Shown: positions 8,715 to 16,326, counted from the first letter of the stretch. The stretch is 41,182 bases of DNA from a candidate division WS1 bacterium (GCA_012518355.1 JAAYSP010000210.1:1-41182), one strand, 5' to 3'. The notes: generated by a model from the letters alone, not told the origin. Numbers and translations: made by a program.

Positions 8715-9374
8715 ATGGGAAGCCCAGTAAAACTGGAGGAGGAGTTGCTGACCTGTGAGCAGGTTCAGCGATGGTGCTGGCACGGGCGGTTGGAAGACCT
8801 ATCGCTTGCCGACCTGTTAGCCGTTGAACGCCACTGCGAACAGTGCGTCAAGTGCCGCAGACTCGTGCACAGCTCTGAGAGGCATCGGTCCGCCGCATCT
8901 ATTCCTTCTCCTTCACCAGCACCAGTCCCCAGACCCCCCCGGTATCTGGCTGCTCAGATCAAGAGTGAGGCACACCAGCGACTGCCGGCGCAACAGGCTT
9001 GTGTGCGCAAGCGGCTGATTGGGTCCCCGCATTTTCTGGCTGTGTGTGCTGTGATAACTGCCGGCATCATCGCTACACTGGCAGCTGTATACTACTTCAA
9101 CAGCTCAAAGCCGCGCGAAGATGCATGGGCCCCAGCCCTTGTGGTCACCTCAGGTAGTGGGACTATCATACTGGCAGACAGTGAAGACCCGGCGAGAACA
9201 GTATCGACCGAAGAGATGCTCGAGAGGTTCTCGCAGAGGCAGGCAACTTCAGGCCGGCAAGATACTGGCAGCGAAACCAGAGAGATGGACCATCTGCCGA
9301 AGGCCCCTCTATCTGCTGTCACTACCACACCTGCAGTGGAGCTATCGTCACCAGCATCTTCGGGCAGGCTGTGA
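8715..9374 (+). CDS. Putative membrane-bound zinc-binding anti-sigma factor (ZAS type)
   Basis: 219-residue protein. It has the ZAS motif H-x3-C-x2-C: His40, Cys44 and Cys47 in ERHCEQCVKC. One membrane segment follows at about 107-128 (FLAVCAVITAGIIATLAAVYYF region), with a proline-rich linker at about 62-75 and a roughly 90-residue Ser/Thr-rich outer part of no recognisable fold. This is the usual build of an anti-sigma factor that holds an ECF sigma at the membrane until a signal triggers proteolysis. Position directly behind the ECF gene supports the pairing. The signal and the target regulon are not visible. Confidence 0.8.
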   Translation: MGSPVKLEEELLTCEQVQRWCWHGRLEDLSLADLLAVERHCEQCVKCRRLVHSSERHRSAASIPSPSPAPVPRPPRYLAAQIKSEAHQRLPAQQACVRKRLIGSPHFLAVCAVITAGIIATLAAVYYFNSSKPREDAWAPALVVTSGSGTIILADSEDPARTVSTEEMLERFSQRQATSGRQDTGSETREMDHLPKAPLSAVTTTPAVELSSPASSGRL

Positions 9375-9441
9375 CGTACTGTCGTGGGCATCATCTGCGC
9401 GCTGTGCATATAGAGGCTGTTCTCGTGCTCGACATAGCTGT

Positions 9442-9858
9442 CTAGCGCAGGTTGACCTTGCGTGTCCTCCCATCGGTGCCCCTGAGCTCGAGATAGCTTT
9501 TGTGATACTCCACTTCAGCCCCCAGAGCCTCGACCAGAAAACGCAGAGGTACATAGACGCGCCCTTCGATGAGCCGTGGCGGGACATCCAGAGGCCGCTC
9601 AATTCCGTTCACCCACGCCCTCGGCAGATCCACCTGTAACACCACCCGCCTGCGAGCATCGCTCAACGCTACCGACCTTGTCGGTCTCGACCAGGCCACC
9701 TGCATCCCCAGCCACTGTGCGACATCACGCACTCCTACCAGAAGCCTCTCATCCTCGACCACCCACTCGCGCACCGTACTGTCGGCGGTGGCCATCTGTC
9801 CAGCCGCGAAGCATAAGAGGATGCCGGATATGGAGACTGTTAGCCGCAATCTGTTCAT
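9442..9858 (-). CDS. Secreted stalk-domain protein (copper amine oxidase N-terminal domain-like)
   Basis: 138-residue exported protein. An N-terminal signal peptide (MNRLRLTVSISGILLCFAAG, ending near ATA-D) precedes one copper-amine-oxidase-N (PF07833-like) unit: LLVGVRDVAQWLGMQVAW, an AWVNG segment, then GRVYVPLRFLVEALGAEV and a closing strand. These domains are small beta-rich modules found on cell-surface proteins; they have no catalytic role here and no partner domain is attached. No ribosome site precedes the ATG, and a strong promoter ends only 6 bases upstream, so the message is probably leaderless. It is transcribed against the flanking genes. Confidence 0.83.
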   Translation of the reverse strand: MNRLRLTVSISGILLCFAAGQMATADSTVREWVVEDERLLVGVRDVAQWLGMQVAWSRPTRSVALSDARRRVVLQVDLPRAWVNGIERPLDVPPRLIEGRVYVPLRFLVEALGAEVEYHKSYLELRGTDGRTRKVNLR

Positions 9859-9864
9859 GCTAGA

Positions 9865-9893
9865 ATCATAGCCATCTGTTGCGCCACGGTCAA
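9865..9893 (-). promoter_or_regulatory. Sigma-70-type promoter for the stalk-domain gene, leaderless
   Basis: Read on the minus strand, TTGACC (9888-9893) is followed by a 17-base spacer and TATGAT (9865-9870). Each hexamer is five of six to consensus. The -10 ends 6 bases before the ATG at 9858, which places +1 at or next to the A of the start codon. Confidence 0.7.
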
Positions 9894-10095
9894 TTCACGC
9901 TGGCATGGAAGAGACGGTCAACTGCGGATTCCTGCGCCAGGTAGTGGGCTGGATAAAGCATGGGCCCCGATTCTCCCGACGCCTTCACGAAGCTGCCTGG
10001 CCATCCAGCAGTTCTCCGAGCATGGCCTATGTGACATACGATGACGCTGGAGGAGGAAAGCCGGTCTTCGCTGGAGAACCTTTCGCGGTGTACCG

Positions 10096-11022
10096 ATGCC
10101 ACAGGGTCCATCCAGAGTTATCGTGACCACGCTTTTGCGGGGCCGTCCTATGTCTGGCTATGCCAAATCTGCCGCTCCCATCATCTGTGGGGAACATCGC
10201 CTGGAGTTCGCTGGACGAACGTTCGTGATGGGGATCATCAACACCACACCGGATTCGTTTTCGGGTGATGGGGTGGAAGCCGACGTGTCAGTGGTGATGG
10301 CGAAGGCACGTGCATTTGTCCAGGCTGGTGCGGATATGCTCGACATAGGCGGGCAGTCCACGCGACCGGGAAGTGAAGAGGTGTCGGCGGAGGAAGAGTT
10401 GCGTCGCACGATCGCTCCCATCAGAGCCATGGCCTCCGAGTTTGATGTCCCTGTCTCGATAGACACCTCACGTCCTCGGGTTGCACTTGCGGCGGTGGAG
10501 GCGGGTGCCTGCTTCATCAACGACATTTACGCACTCCGGCGCGATGGCATGATACAGGTGGCCGCCGACACTGGTGTGGGCGTCTGTCTCATGCACATGC
10601 AGGGTGAGCCGCGTACGATGCAGCAGCAGCCCTGCTATCGCGATGTCGTCTGCGATGTCCGTGATTTCCTGCAGCAGCGGATCGCAGCAGTTGTGGATGG
10701 CGGGGTGGCTGAGTCCCAGATCATGGCAGATCCGGGGCTGGGATTTGGCAAGACTGTGGAGCACAACCTGGAGCTTATCCGCCGCCTGCGTGAACTGACA
10801 GAGCTTGGCCGCCCGGTGCTTGTCGGCCCCTCGCGCAAGTCTACTATCGGTACTGTGCTCAACCAGCCTGATCCGCAGCAGCGCCTGTGGGGTACTGCGG
10901 CGATGTGCGCAATCGCAATAGCTAACGGTGCGGCGATGATCAGGGTGCATGATGTGGAGCAGATGGTGCAGGTCGCGCGGATGAGTGACGCAGTGGTGTA
11001 TGGTTGGCAGGCGCAGGAGTAG
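10096..11022 (+). CDS. folP: Dihydropteroate synthase
   Basis: Joins 6-hydroxymethyl-dihydropterin pyrophosphate with p-aminobenzoate to give dihydropteroate in folate synthesis. Family signatures are present: MGIINTTPDSFSGDG, DIGGQSTRPG, and VGPSRKSTIG near the C terminus, all in a TIM-barrel of normal length. The ATG at 10096 gives 308 residues; ATG 10150 (MSGYAKS, 290 residues) or GTG 10123 are also possible, and none has a strong ribosome site. First gene of the one-carbon cluster; the next start lies 5 bases after the stop. No folE, folK or pabB gene is in the window. Confidence 0.94.
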   Translation: MPQGPSRVIVTTLLRGRPMSGYAKSAAPIICGEHRLEFAGRTFVMGIINTTPDSFSGDGVEADVSVVMAKARAFVQAGADMLDIGGQSTRPGSEEVSAEEELRRTIAPIRAMASEFDVPVSIDTSRPRVALAAVEAGACFINDIYALRRDGMIQVAADTGVGVCLMHMQGEPRTMQQQPCYRDVVCDVRDFLQQRIAAVVDGGVAESQIMADPGLGFGKTVEHNLELIRRLRELTELGRPVLVGPSRKSTIGTVLNQPDPQQRLWGTAAMCAIAIANGAAMIRVHDVEQMVQVARMSDAVVYGWQAQE

Positions 11023-11027
11023 CCGCC

Positions 11028-11660
11028 ATGATCGCTGAGAGCAAATCCAGCATGCGCGCACATGTGTTGGCCTGCCGTGATGCTCTCAGTGATGCCGAGA
11101 GAGCTCGGAAGAGCCGTCGGATTGCCGATCGGGTGATGGCGCTGCCCGAGTTTCACAGCGCACAAGTGCCTTTGCTGTTCGCTTCGTTCGGCAGTGAAGT
11201 GGACACATGGCCGCTGATCCGCGCCGCGTTGCAGGTTGGCAAGCGTGTGGTGCTGCCTGCGGTTAGCAACTCGCCCCGGTGCCTGCGATTGCGCCGGGTG
11301 GACGATAGCGAAGTAGACCTGCAGCCTGGTGTATGGGGTATCATGGAGCCGCGCGAGCACTGCGTAGAGGTGGCGTCATCGGAGCTTGACTTCGTGCTCT
11401 TGCCGGGGGTGGCGTTTGATGCTCGCGGTGGGCGGCTCGGCTATGGAGGTGGCTACTACGACTGGCTGCTGGCGCAGTTGGGTGCGCAGAAGCCGTCTGT
11501 GCCGCTGGTGGCCGTTGCGTTTGAGCTGCAGATAGTGCCTGTGGTTCCCACCGATACGCATGATCTGCCAGTTCCTATAATAGTGACTGAAGAGCGTATC
11601 ATCACCTGCTGCGCGGGCGAAAAGCCCGTTGCAGCTTCGGGGGCGGGACATGAGCCGTGA
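11028..11660 (+). CDS. 5-formyltetrahydrofolate cyclo-ligase (MTHFS)
   Basis: ATP-dependent conversion of 5-formyl-THF to 5,10-methenyl-THF, which returns a stored or inhibitory folate to the active one-carbon pool. 210 residues. The family signature GGRLGYGGGYYDWLL is intact, and the N-terminal basic helix SDAERARKSRRIADRV is typical. AGGAG (11015-11019) points to ATG 11028. Its last 11 bases overlap folB, and a strong RNA hairpin lies in its final codons. The position between folP and folB ties folate synthesis to one-carbon interconversion. Confidence 0.92.
   Translation: MIAESKSSMRAHVLACRDALSDAERARKSRRIADRVMALPEFHSAQVPLLFASFGSEVDTWPLIRAALQVGKRVVLPAVSNSPRCLRLRRVDDSEVDLQPGVWGIMEPREHCVEVASSELDFVLLPGVAFDARGGRLGYGGGYYDWLLAQLGAQKPSVPLVAVAFELQIVPVVPTDTHDLPVPIIVTEERIITCCAGEKPVAASGAGHEP
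11608..11635 (+). promoter_or_regulatory. Strong hairpin at the end of the MTHFS gene, just before folB
   Basis: GCTGCGCGGGC pairs with GCCCGTTGCAGC across a GAAAA loop, with one bulged base and a G-U pair. It ends 14 bases before the folB ATG, next to the folB ribosome site region. No T tract follows, so it is not a classical terminator; it could mask or set the level of folB translation, or be chance in GC-rich coding sequence. Confidence 0.45.
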
Positions 11661-12027
11661 CGTGATCCGCATGACCAACATGTCGTTTTACGGCCATCAC
11701 GGAGTGGACGATTCCGAACGCGAATTGGGCGGACGTTTCTCTCTTGATGTAGAGCTGTACTGCGATTTGCGGGCTGCTGGTCGCAGTGACAGCCTACATG
11801 ACACGGTGGACTACAAAGCAGTGTACGAACTGGTGCGGCAAGTCGAGGCTGGCTGCAACTACAAGCTACTCGAAGCGCTCGTCCATGATGTCGCTCAAGC
11901 GGTACTATCTCGCTTTGTGGTGGATGCTGTGACTGTCAGGGCCCGCAAACAGAGTGTGCCGTTGGGCGGTTTGATCGACCATACCGAGATAGAGATACAC
12001 AGAACTCGAAGTGATCTGGAAACGTAG
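11650..12027 (+). CDS. folB: Dihydroneopterin aldolase
   Basis: Cleaves 7,8-dihydroneopterin to 6-hydroxymethyl-dihydropterin and glycolaldehyde, the step supplying the pterin for folP. 125 residues, normal for the family. Recognised from SFYGHHGVDDSERELGGRF, with the catalytic Glu after HGV, NYKLLEALVHDVAQAV in the middle, and RARKQSVPLGG with the conserved Lys near the end. ATG 11650 overlaps the end of the MTHFS gene by 11 bases, suggesting translational coupling. An in-frame start at 11629 would add seven residues. Confidence 0.9.
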   Translation: MSRDVIRMTNMSFYGHHGVDDSERELGGRFSLDVELYCDLRAAGRSDSLHDTVDYKAVYELVRQVEAGCNYKLLEALVHDVAQAVLSRFVVDAVTVRARKQSVPLGGLIDHTEIEIHRTRSDLET

Positions 12028-12041
12028 ATACGGAGGCAAGC

Positions 12042-12404
12042 ATGGACAGACCGACAGTAATCAGGAAGGGCGATGGAGAGCTCCTTTTCGATGCCGGACA
12101 ACTATCAGCGCTGGCGGGAGGCGAGCTGAAATTCCGTGATGTTGCGGTGAACAATAGTAGCCTGGCACCTGGAGGACAGCTACCTCTTGGCGCGCATGGC
12201 GACAAGCTGGAGGTGGTCACTCCGGTGGCTCTGGGCGATGTGCAGGGGCCAGTCGTGCGATACACCGATGATGCCGGCGGCTATGACCTGGAGCTGTGCT
12301 CCTACGACAGTATCGTCATCCCGCGTGGGATGGCTCATGCCGCATACAATCTGTGCGACTGCACCGTGGCGCTTATGATTGCCAACTTCGATTACCTCGA
12401 TTAG
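12042..12404 (+). CDS. Small cupin-like protein of unknown function
   Basis: 120-residue protein I do not recognise with certainty. The pattern of short beta strands with LGAHGDKLEVVTPV, a YDLELCSYDSIVIPRGMAHAAYN segment and a hydrophobic C-terminal strand resembles a single cupin barrel; the classical HxHx(3-4)E motif is not complete, and only His in GAHGD and MAHAA could bind metal. GGAGG at about 12032-12036 supports the ATG. It sits 14 bases after folB and before fchA, so it is probably co-expressed with the folate genes and may act on or sense a pterin or one-carbon compound; this is inference from position only. Confidence 0.6.
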   Translation: MDRPTVIRKGDGELLFDAGQLSALAGGELKFRDVAVNNSSLAPGGQLPLGAHGDKLEVVTPVALGDVQGPVVRYTDDAGGYDLELCSYDSIVIPRGMAHAAYNLCDCTVALMIANFDYLD

Positions 12405-12417
12405 AATCGATTATAAT
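12388..12417 (+). promoter_or_regulatory. Three helically phased TCGATTA repeats overlapping a TATAAT box
   Basis: TCGATTA occurs at 12388-12394, 12397-12403 and 12407-12413, spaced 9 and 10 bases, about one DNA turn. The third copy overlaps a perfect TATAAT at 12412-12417. No good -35 lies at the right distance, so an activator-dependent promoter for fchA is one reading. The first two copies fall in the last codons of the preceding gene. Confidence 0.4.
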
Positions 12418-12455
12418 TCTCAAGCAGATATCGCGATAGCCCCAGGAGAGGCAGG

Positions 12456-13085
12456 ATGCTGACGCGAGTATCCGTGGCCGACTACGCGGCTGAACTGGCA
12501 TCAGGCAAACCGGCACCCGGTGGGGGCAGTGCCGCGGGACTGGCTGGTGCACTGGGTGCGGCTCTCGGCGAGATGGTGGCCAATTTTACGGTAGGCAGGC
12601 AACAGTACGCTGATGGCGAGCAGGAAGTGCGCGCTGCTCTGGAGCGCCTGACTGAACTGAGGGCCGCTCTGCTGGCACTTACCGACTCTGATGCGCAGGT
12701 ATATCCGCGGGTGCGCGCCGCTTACAGGCTGCCGAAGGATACCGAGGAGCAGAAAATGCAGCGCTCCGGGGCCATACAGGATGCCTGCAGGGCTGCGGCA
12801 GAGGTGCCAGGTCAGATCGTCTTACGTTGCTGCGAGACGCTGGAGCAGTTGCCGGTACTGCTGGAGAAGGGCAACCCAAATCTGCTCAGCGACGTGGGCG
12901 TGGCGGCCAAACTGGCTCTGGCCGGTGCCCATTGTGCATGGCTCAACGTCGAGATAAATCTCGCTGTTCTCACTGATCGACAGTTTGCCGCGCAAGTTCG
13001 CTCAGAGATGGCGGCTAAGCTACAGGCTGCCGAGGATGTCACACAACAGCTTTGGGAAGCGACTGTAAAGCAAATCTGCAAGTAA
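12456..13085 (+). CDS. fchA: Cyclodeaminase/cyclohydrolase family protein (methenyl-THF cyclohydrolase or formimino-THF cyclodeaminase)
   Basis: 209-residue all-helical enzyme of the FTCD C-terminal/FchA family, which produces or hydrolyses 5,10-methenyl-THF. Recognised from the N-terminal PAPGGGSAAGLAGALGAAL, the DSDAQVYPRVRAAYRLPK segment and GNPNLLSDVGVAAKLALAGA. FchA of Acetobacterium and purinolytic clostridia serves as methenyl-THF cyclohydrolase. Direct linkage to a folD that lacks cyclohydrolase residues argues for that activity here, rather than histidine or purine degradation, for which no genes are seen. A good purine-rich ribosome site (ccaggagaggcagg) precedes the ATG. Confidence 0.87.
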   Translation: MLTRVSVADYAAELASGKPAPGGGSAAGLAGALGAALGEMVANFTVGRQQYADGEQEVRAALERLTELRAALLALTDSDAQVYPRVRAAYRLPKDTEEQKMQRSGAIQDACRAAAEVPGQIVLRCCETLEQLPVLLEKGNPNLLSDVGVAAKLALAGAHCAWLNVEINLAVLTDRQFAAQVRSEMAAKLQAAEDVTQQLWEATVKQICK

Positions 13086-13101
13086 CGCACAGGGGAGGTC
13101 C

Positions 13102-13971
13102 GTGTTGGCCGCACGAATTCTGGAAGGACCACCGATTGCCGAGCGTATCAAGACTCAACTGAAAGCACAGATCAGCGAACTCGCCGCTATCCGCCCTCCG
13201 CGGCTGACGGCAATACTGGTTGGCGACAATCCGGGCTCGAAATTTTACGCCAAGAGTCAGCAGAAGGACTGCGAAGAATTAGGCATCGGCTACCAGCTCA
13301 GAGAGCTGCCCGACGACATCGCACAAGCTGAGCTGCTCGAAATGCTCTCGGAGCTGAACGCCGATGCGGCAGTTACCGGCATAATCCTGCTGGTGCCGGT
13401 GCCCAAACATCTCAACGCTCGGCTACTGCAGGCCGCTATCGCGCCCGAAAAGGACGTAGACGGTGTGCATCCGGCTAACCTGGGGTGTGTGGTCCGGGCT
13501 GATCGAACGCTTGCCCCGTGTACAGCACAGGCAGCGGTGGCTGTGATCGAAGAGGCCGGAGTGGAGCTGAAAGGCGCAGAGGTGGTGATAGTCGGCCACT
13601 CCGAGATAGTAGGCAAGCCTACTGCTCTGTTGCTGATGGAGTCTCTGGCCACTGTGACAGTCTGCCACATCGAGACCCGCGATACTGCCGCACACTGCCG
13701 CACCGCCGACATAGTCATCTCAGCAGCAGGTGTCCCCGGGCTGGTAAAAGCCGACTGGATCAAGCCCGGTGCACTGGTTGTAGATGTAGGCATCAACCGT
13801 GTGAAGAGCGAAGATGGCAAGTCCAGAGTGGTCGGCGATGTGGATCCGGCGGTGGTTGACGTGGCGGGGATCCTCACACCGGTGCCTGGTGGCGTAGGCT
13901 GTGTGACCGCAGCGATGCTGATGAAAAACACGGTTGCCGCCGCTGCCCTTCAAGCCAGACTGAGCGCCTGA
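13102..13971 (+). CDS. folD: Methylene-THF dehydrogenase, FolD family, probably lacking cyclohydrolase activity
   Basis: 289-residue FolD homologue, which normally oxidises 5,10-methylene-THF to methenyl-THF and hydrolyses that to 10-formyl-THF. Family motifs: PEKDVDGVHP, VVIVGHSEIVGKPTALLL (dinucleotide site) and ILTPVPGGVGCVT. The active-site YxxxK reads Tyr49-A-K-S-Gln53, so the catalytic Lys (Lys56 in human MTHFD1) is Gln. The Gln of the usual GILVQLPLP is Leu97 in GIILLVPVP. Asp120 of KDVDG is kept. Loss of the Lys and Gln resembles the monofunctional yeast Mtd1 dehydrogenase. The start is GTG 13102 or TTG 13105 behind AGGGGAGG. Confidence 0.93.
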   Translation: MLAARILEGPPIAERIKTQLKAQISELAAIRPPRLTAILVGDNPGSKFYAKSQQKDCEELGIGYQLRELPDDIAQAELLEMLSELNADAAVTGIILLVPVPKHLNARLLQAAIAPEKDVDGVHPANLGCVVRADRTLAPCTAQAAVAVIEEAGVELKGAEVVIVGHSEIVGKPTALLLMESLATVTVCHIETRDTAAHCRTADIVISAAGVPGLVKADWIKPGALVVDVGINRVKSEDGKSRVVGDVDPAVVDVAGILTPVPGGVGCVTAAMLMKNTVAAAALQARLSA

Positions 13972-14067
13972 AGCTCAGCTTCGGACACGCTTTGTGATTC
14001 TGGCCAGCCTGGCTCATGCACCCGTGCTGGGGCAGTTCATGCTGACTGAGCAAGAGGAGCGAATGCT

Positions 14068-14940
14068 ATGTCACTGCAGCAAGCTATAAACTCAGGGAAG
14101 TTCCTCGTCACAAGTGAGGTTGGCCCTCCGAAGGGCATCCACCTGGAAGGCATGGTCGAAGACGCACAGGCCTGCCATGCTCTGGTAGATGGCACCAACG
14201 TGACCGACATCCAGTCTTCGGTCATGCGTGCATCCTCACTTGTCGGTTGCATCAAGCTGCAGCAGGCTGGTATCCATCCGATCATGCAGATGGTTTGTCG
14301 GGACCGCAACCGCCTATCTCTGCAGAGTGAGCTGCTGTCGGCAGCGGCGATGGGCATCACCGATGTACTGTGTCTGACCGGAGACTATACCACGATGGGC
14401 GATCATCCGCAGGCCAAGCCGGTGTTCGATCTGGACTCTGTGCAGCTGCTAGCCGTGGCCAGAGGCTTGATGGAGGGCCATGACATGGCCGGAAACGAAC
14501 TAGATGGTGAGCCGCCGCAGTTTTGCCTGGGCTGTGTGGTCAATCCAGGAGCTGAGCCGCTGGAGCCACAGATCATGAAGCTGCATAAGAAAATCCGTGC
14601 CGGTGCTCAGTTTGTCCAGACACAAGCCGTATACGACACGGAGCTTTTCGCCAACTTCATGCGCCAGGCCGGTGACCTTGGAGTGCCGGTGCTGGCCGGT
14701 ATCGTGATGCTCAAATCTGCGGGCATGGCCAACTATATGAACAAGTTCGTCGCCGGCGTCAGCGTTCCGGCAGAGATGATTGCCCGTATGAAGGAGGCTC
14801 AAGACAAGGTACAGACCTCCATCGAGATCACCTGTGAACTTATCAGGGGCATCAGAGACAACTGCCAGGGCATCCACTTGATGCCACTGGGCTGGAGCAA
14901 ACACGCGGCTACCGTAATCCGCGAGTGCGCACTGGCCTGA
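14068..14940 (+). CDS. metF: 5,10-methylenetetrahydrofolate reductase
   Basis: 290-residue TIM-barrel flavoenzyme that reduces methylene-THF to 5-methyl-THF. Signs: FLVTSEVGPPKG with the catalytic Glu near the N terminus, VTDIQSSV, GIHPIMQMVCRDRNR, then DVLCLTGDYTTMGDHP (flavin/folate region), AQFVQTQAVYD and GVPVLAGIVMLKSAGMA. The length fits the short prokaryotic MetF type, and no Zn-binding MetV domain is fused. GAGGAG about 10 bases upstream supports the ATG. Its product is the substrate for the AcsE-like methyltransferase encoded 3.7 kb downstream. A 96-base gap after folD carries a GAAGCT-c-AGCTTC dyad at 13970-13982. Confidence 0.9.
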   Translation: MSLQQAINSGKFLVTSEVGPPKGIHLEGMVEDAQACHALVDGTNVTDIQSSVMRASSLVGCIKLQQAGIHPIMQMVCRDRNRLSLQSELLSAAAMGITDVLCLTGDYTTMGDHPQAKPVFDLDSVQLLAVARGLMEGHDMAGNELDGEPPQFCLGCVVNPGAEPLEPQIMKLHKKIRAGAQFVQTQAVYDTELFANFMRQAGDLGVPVLAGIVMLKSAGMANYMNKFVAGVSVPAEMIARMKEAQDKVQTSIEITCELIRGIRDNCQGIHLMPLGWSKHAATVIRECALA

Positions 14941-15084
14941 TGTGAGGGCAGCCCGATAGACCAGACTCGCGATGAGAGTGTATGCCTAACTCGCTCGGCA
15001 TTCAAGCCTTCGGCAAGGCACGAATACACGGCTCTGACTGCAATATCTTGGGATGGCCAACTCAACAGCAGGAGGAGATGCATC

Positions 15085-16194
15085 ATGGACGAGAAGAGAC
15101 GCGACAACTCGCAGTCAGGTTGCGATTGGGGGCGGGAGTTCGACCTGCAATCTACCCAACCTGAGCCACTCTTGGTGCGCCCTCACCATCTGCTGTGCGC
15201 TGTGTGTGTACGCGGTGGCTGTGAGACCCCGCCGTGCGGCAAGCAGGCGCTGCAGGAGCTTCTGGACAGGGTGTGGGAGAATCCGTACATGCCGCTTCGG
15301 ATTGTGCCGGACCTGGAGGTCACTCACCCACACTACCGTGATGTGTTTGAGCAGCGCGGAGCCGCGCCACTGCCGGACCGTTTCGAGCAGCGTTTCGCAG
15401 ACCATGTGGCCCGCCGTCGTGACCTAGAGGTATGCCGCCGTCTACATATCGCTCAGGAGGCGGTAATTCCGGCCATGTGGGTCTATCGGATGCTTTTCAA
15501 TCGGGTGCCGACTGTGGCCGATATCTGCGGGGAGGCTGACCCACCGTCAGATAAATGGCCTTCTTGCCCCCATGCACAGGCGGGCTTCTACGAGAAAATC
15601 GCGGCGGGCGAGGAGCCTGAGGCCCCGGATCCTGACCAACCGGAAAAGAGTACACGTGAGTGGGGTATGATGCGAGCGCGAAGCCGCAGCGAGATGGATC
15701 GAGTGAAGGCAGAGGCAGCACGCAGCATCGCAGAGGTTGATCATCTGTATATCCGTGCCCAGCATCTGATGTGCATCTTGTGCGCCCACCACTACGAAGA
15801 GCCGATTGTGGCAGATATGCTGGTGGAGCTGCGATACCGCATGGAGCAGGAGCCCGATATTCCCGTGACTATAACCGAGGGCTGCTGCATGGTGTGCGAC
15901 AACTGTGCGGTGTACGACCCTGCTCAAAACATCTGCTATTCGTTCCAGATTGAAAACCAGCTCCGAGATCTAGGCATACTGAGACGACTGGGGTTAGTAC
16001 CGGGAGCCACGCTCCCAGCAGGTGAGCTGTATCAGTTGGTCTATGACCGCATCGAGTCGGTGGCGGATACCTGCACATCCGGCGACGATCCAAATCCGGC
16101 ACCGTTTTGGCCCAACTGTAGCAGTGCGCAGAAGCCCCACTACGAACAAGCGCGTCAGAAGGGCGTCATAACAGGAAATCCCAGGCAAGACTAA
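15085..16194 (+). CDS. Internally duplicated cysteine-rich protein, DUF1284-like
   Basis: 369-residue soluble protein of unknown function made of two similar halves. Half 1 has RPHHLLCAVC at about 32-41, VADIC at 144-148 and a CPHAQ segment at 161-165. Half 2 has RAQHLMCILC at 214-223, CCMVCDNC at 257-264, NIC at about 273, VADTC at 326-330 and NCSSAQ at 344-349. The distance from the first Cys motif to the VAD-x-C Cys is 110 residues in both. The HHLLC start and later C-x2-C resemble DUF1284, a putative metal or Fe-S module. Half 1 has lost the central cysteine cluster. A long purine-rich ribosome site (aggaggag) precedes the ATG. The position between metF and HPS suggests a redox or metal role in one-carbon metabolism (inference). 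Confidence 0.72.
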   Translation: MDEKRRDNSQSGCDWGREFDLQSTQPEPLLVRPHHLLCAVCVRGGCETPPCGKQALQELLDRVWENPYMPLRIVPDLEVTHPHYRDVFEQRGAAPLPDRFEQRFADHVARRRDLEVCRRLHIAQEAVIPAMWVYRMLFNRVPTVADICGEADPPSDKWPSCPHAQAGFYEKIAAGEEPEAPDPDQPEKSTREWGMMRARSRSEMDRVKAEAARSIAEVDHLYIRAQHLMCILCAHHYEEPIVADMLVELRYRMEQEPDIPVTITEGCCMVCDNCAVYDPAQNICYSFQIENQLRDLGILRRLGLVPGATLPAGELYQLVYDRIESVADTCTSGDDPNPAPFWPNCSSAQKPHYEQARQKGVITGNPRQD

Positions 16195-16326
16195 AACGTC
16201 GCCGCGACACCGCGAGCCCTCGCCACTACTGCGAAGGCAGGGTGTGAGAGAGGTGACTGGGTAGACTCTGATACATCGTCAAGTGATAGTCCGTTCGCAG
16301 AGCTGTCTGCAGCAGGAGGTACAGTG

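Noticed and set aside
16195..16326. GCCACT...GAAGGCAGGG in the leader of the HPS-RraA gene, reminiscent of a cobalamin riboswitch core
   Set aside because: Only short fragments resemble it; the B12 box and the paired arms are missing and the spacing is too small.
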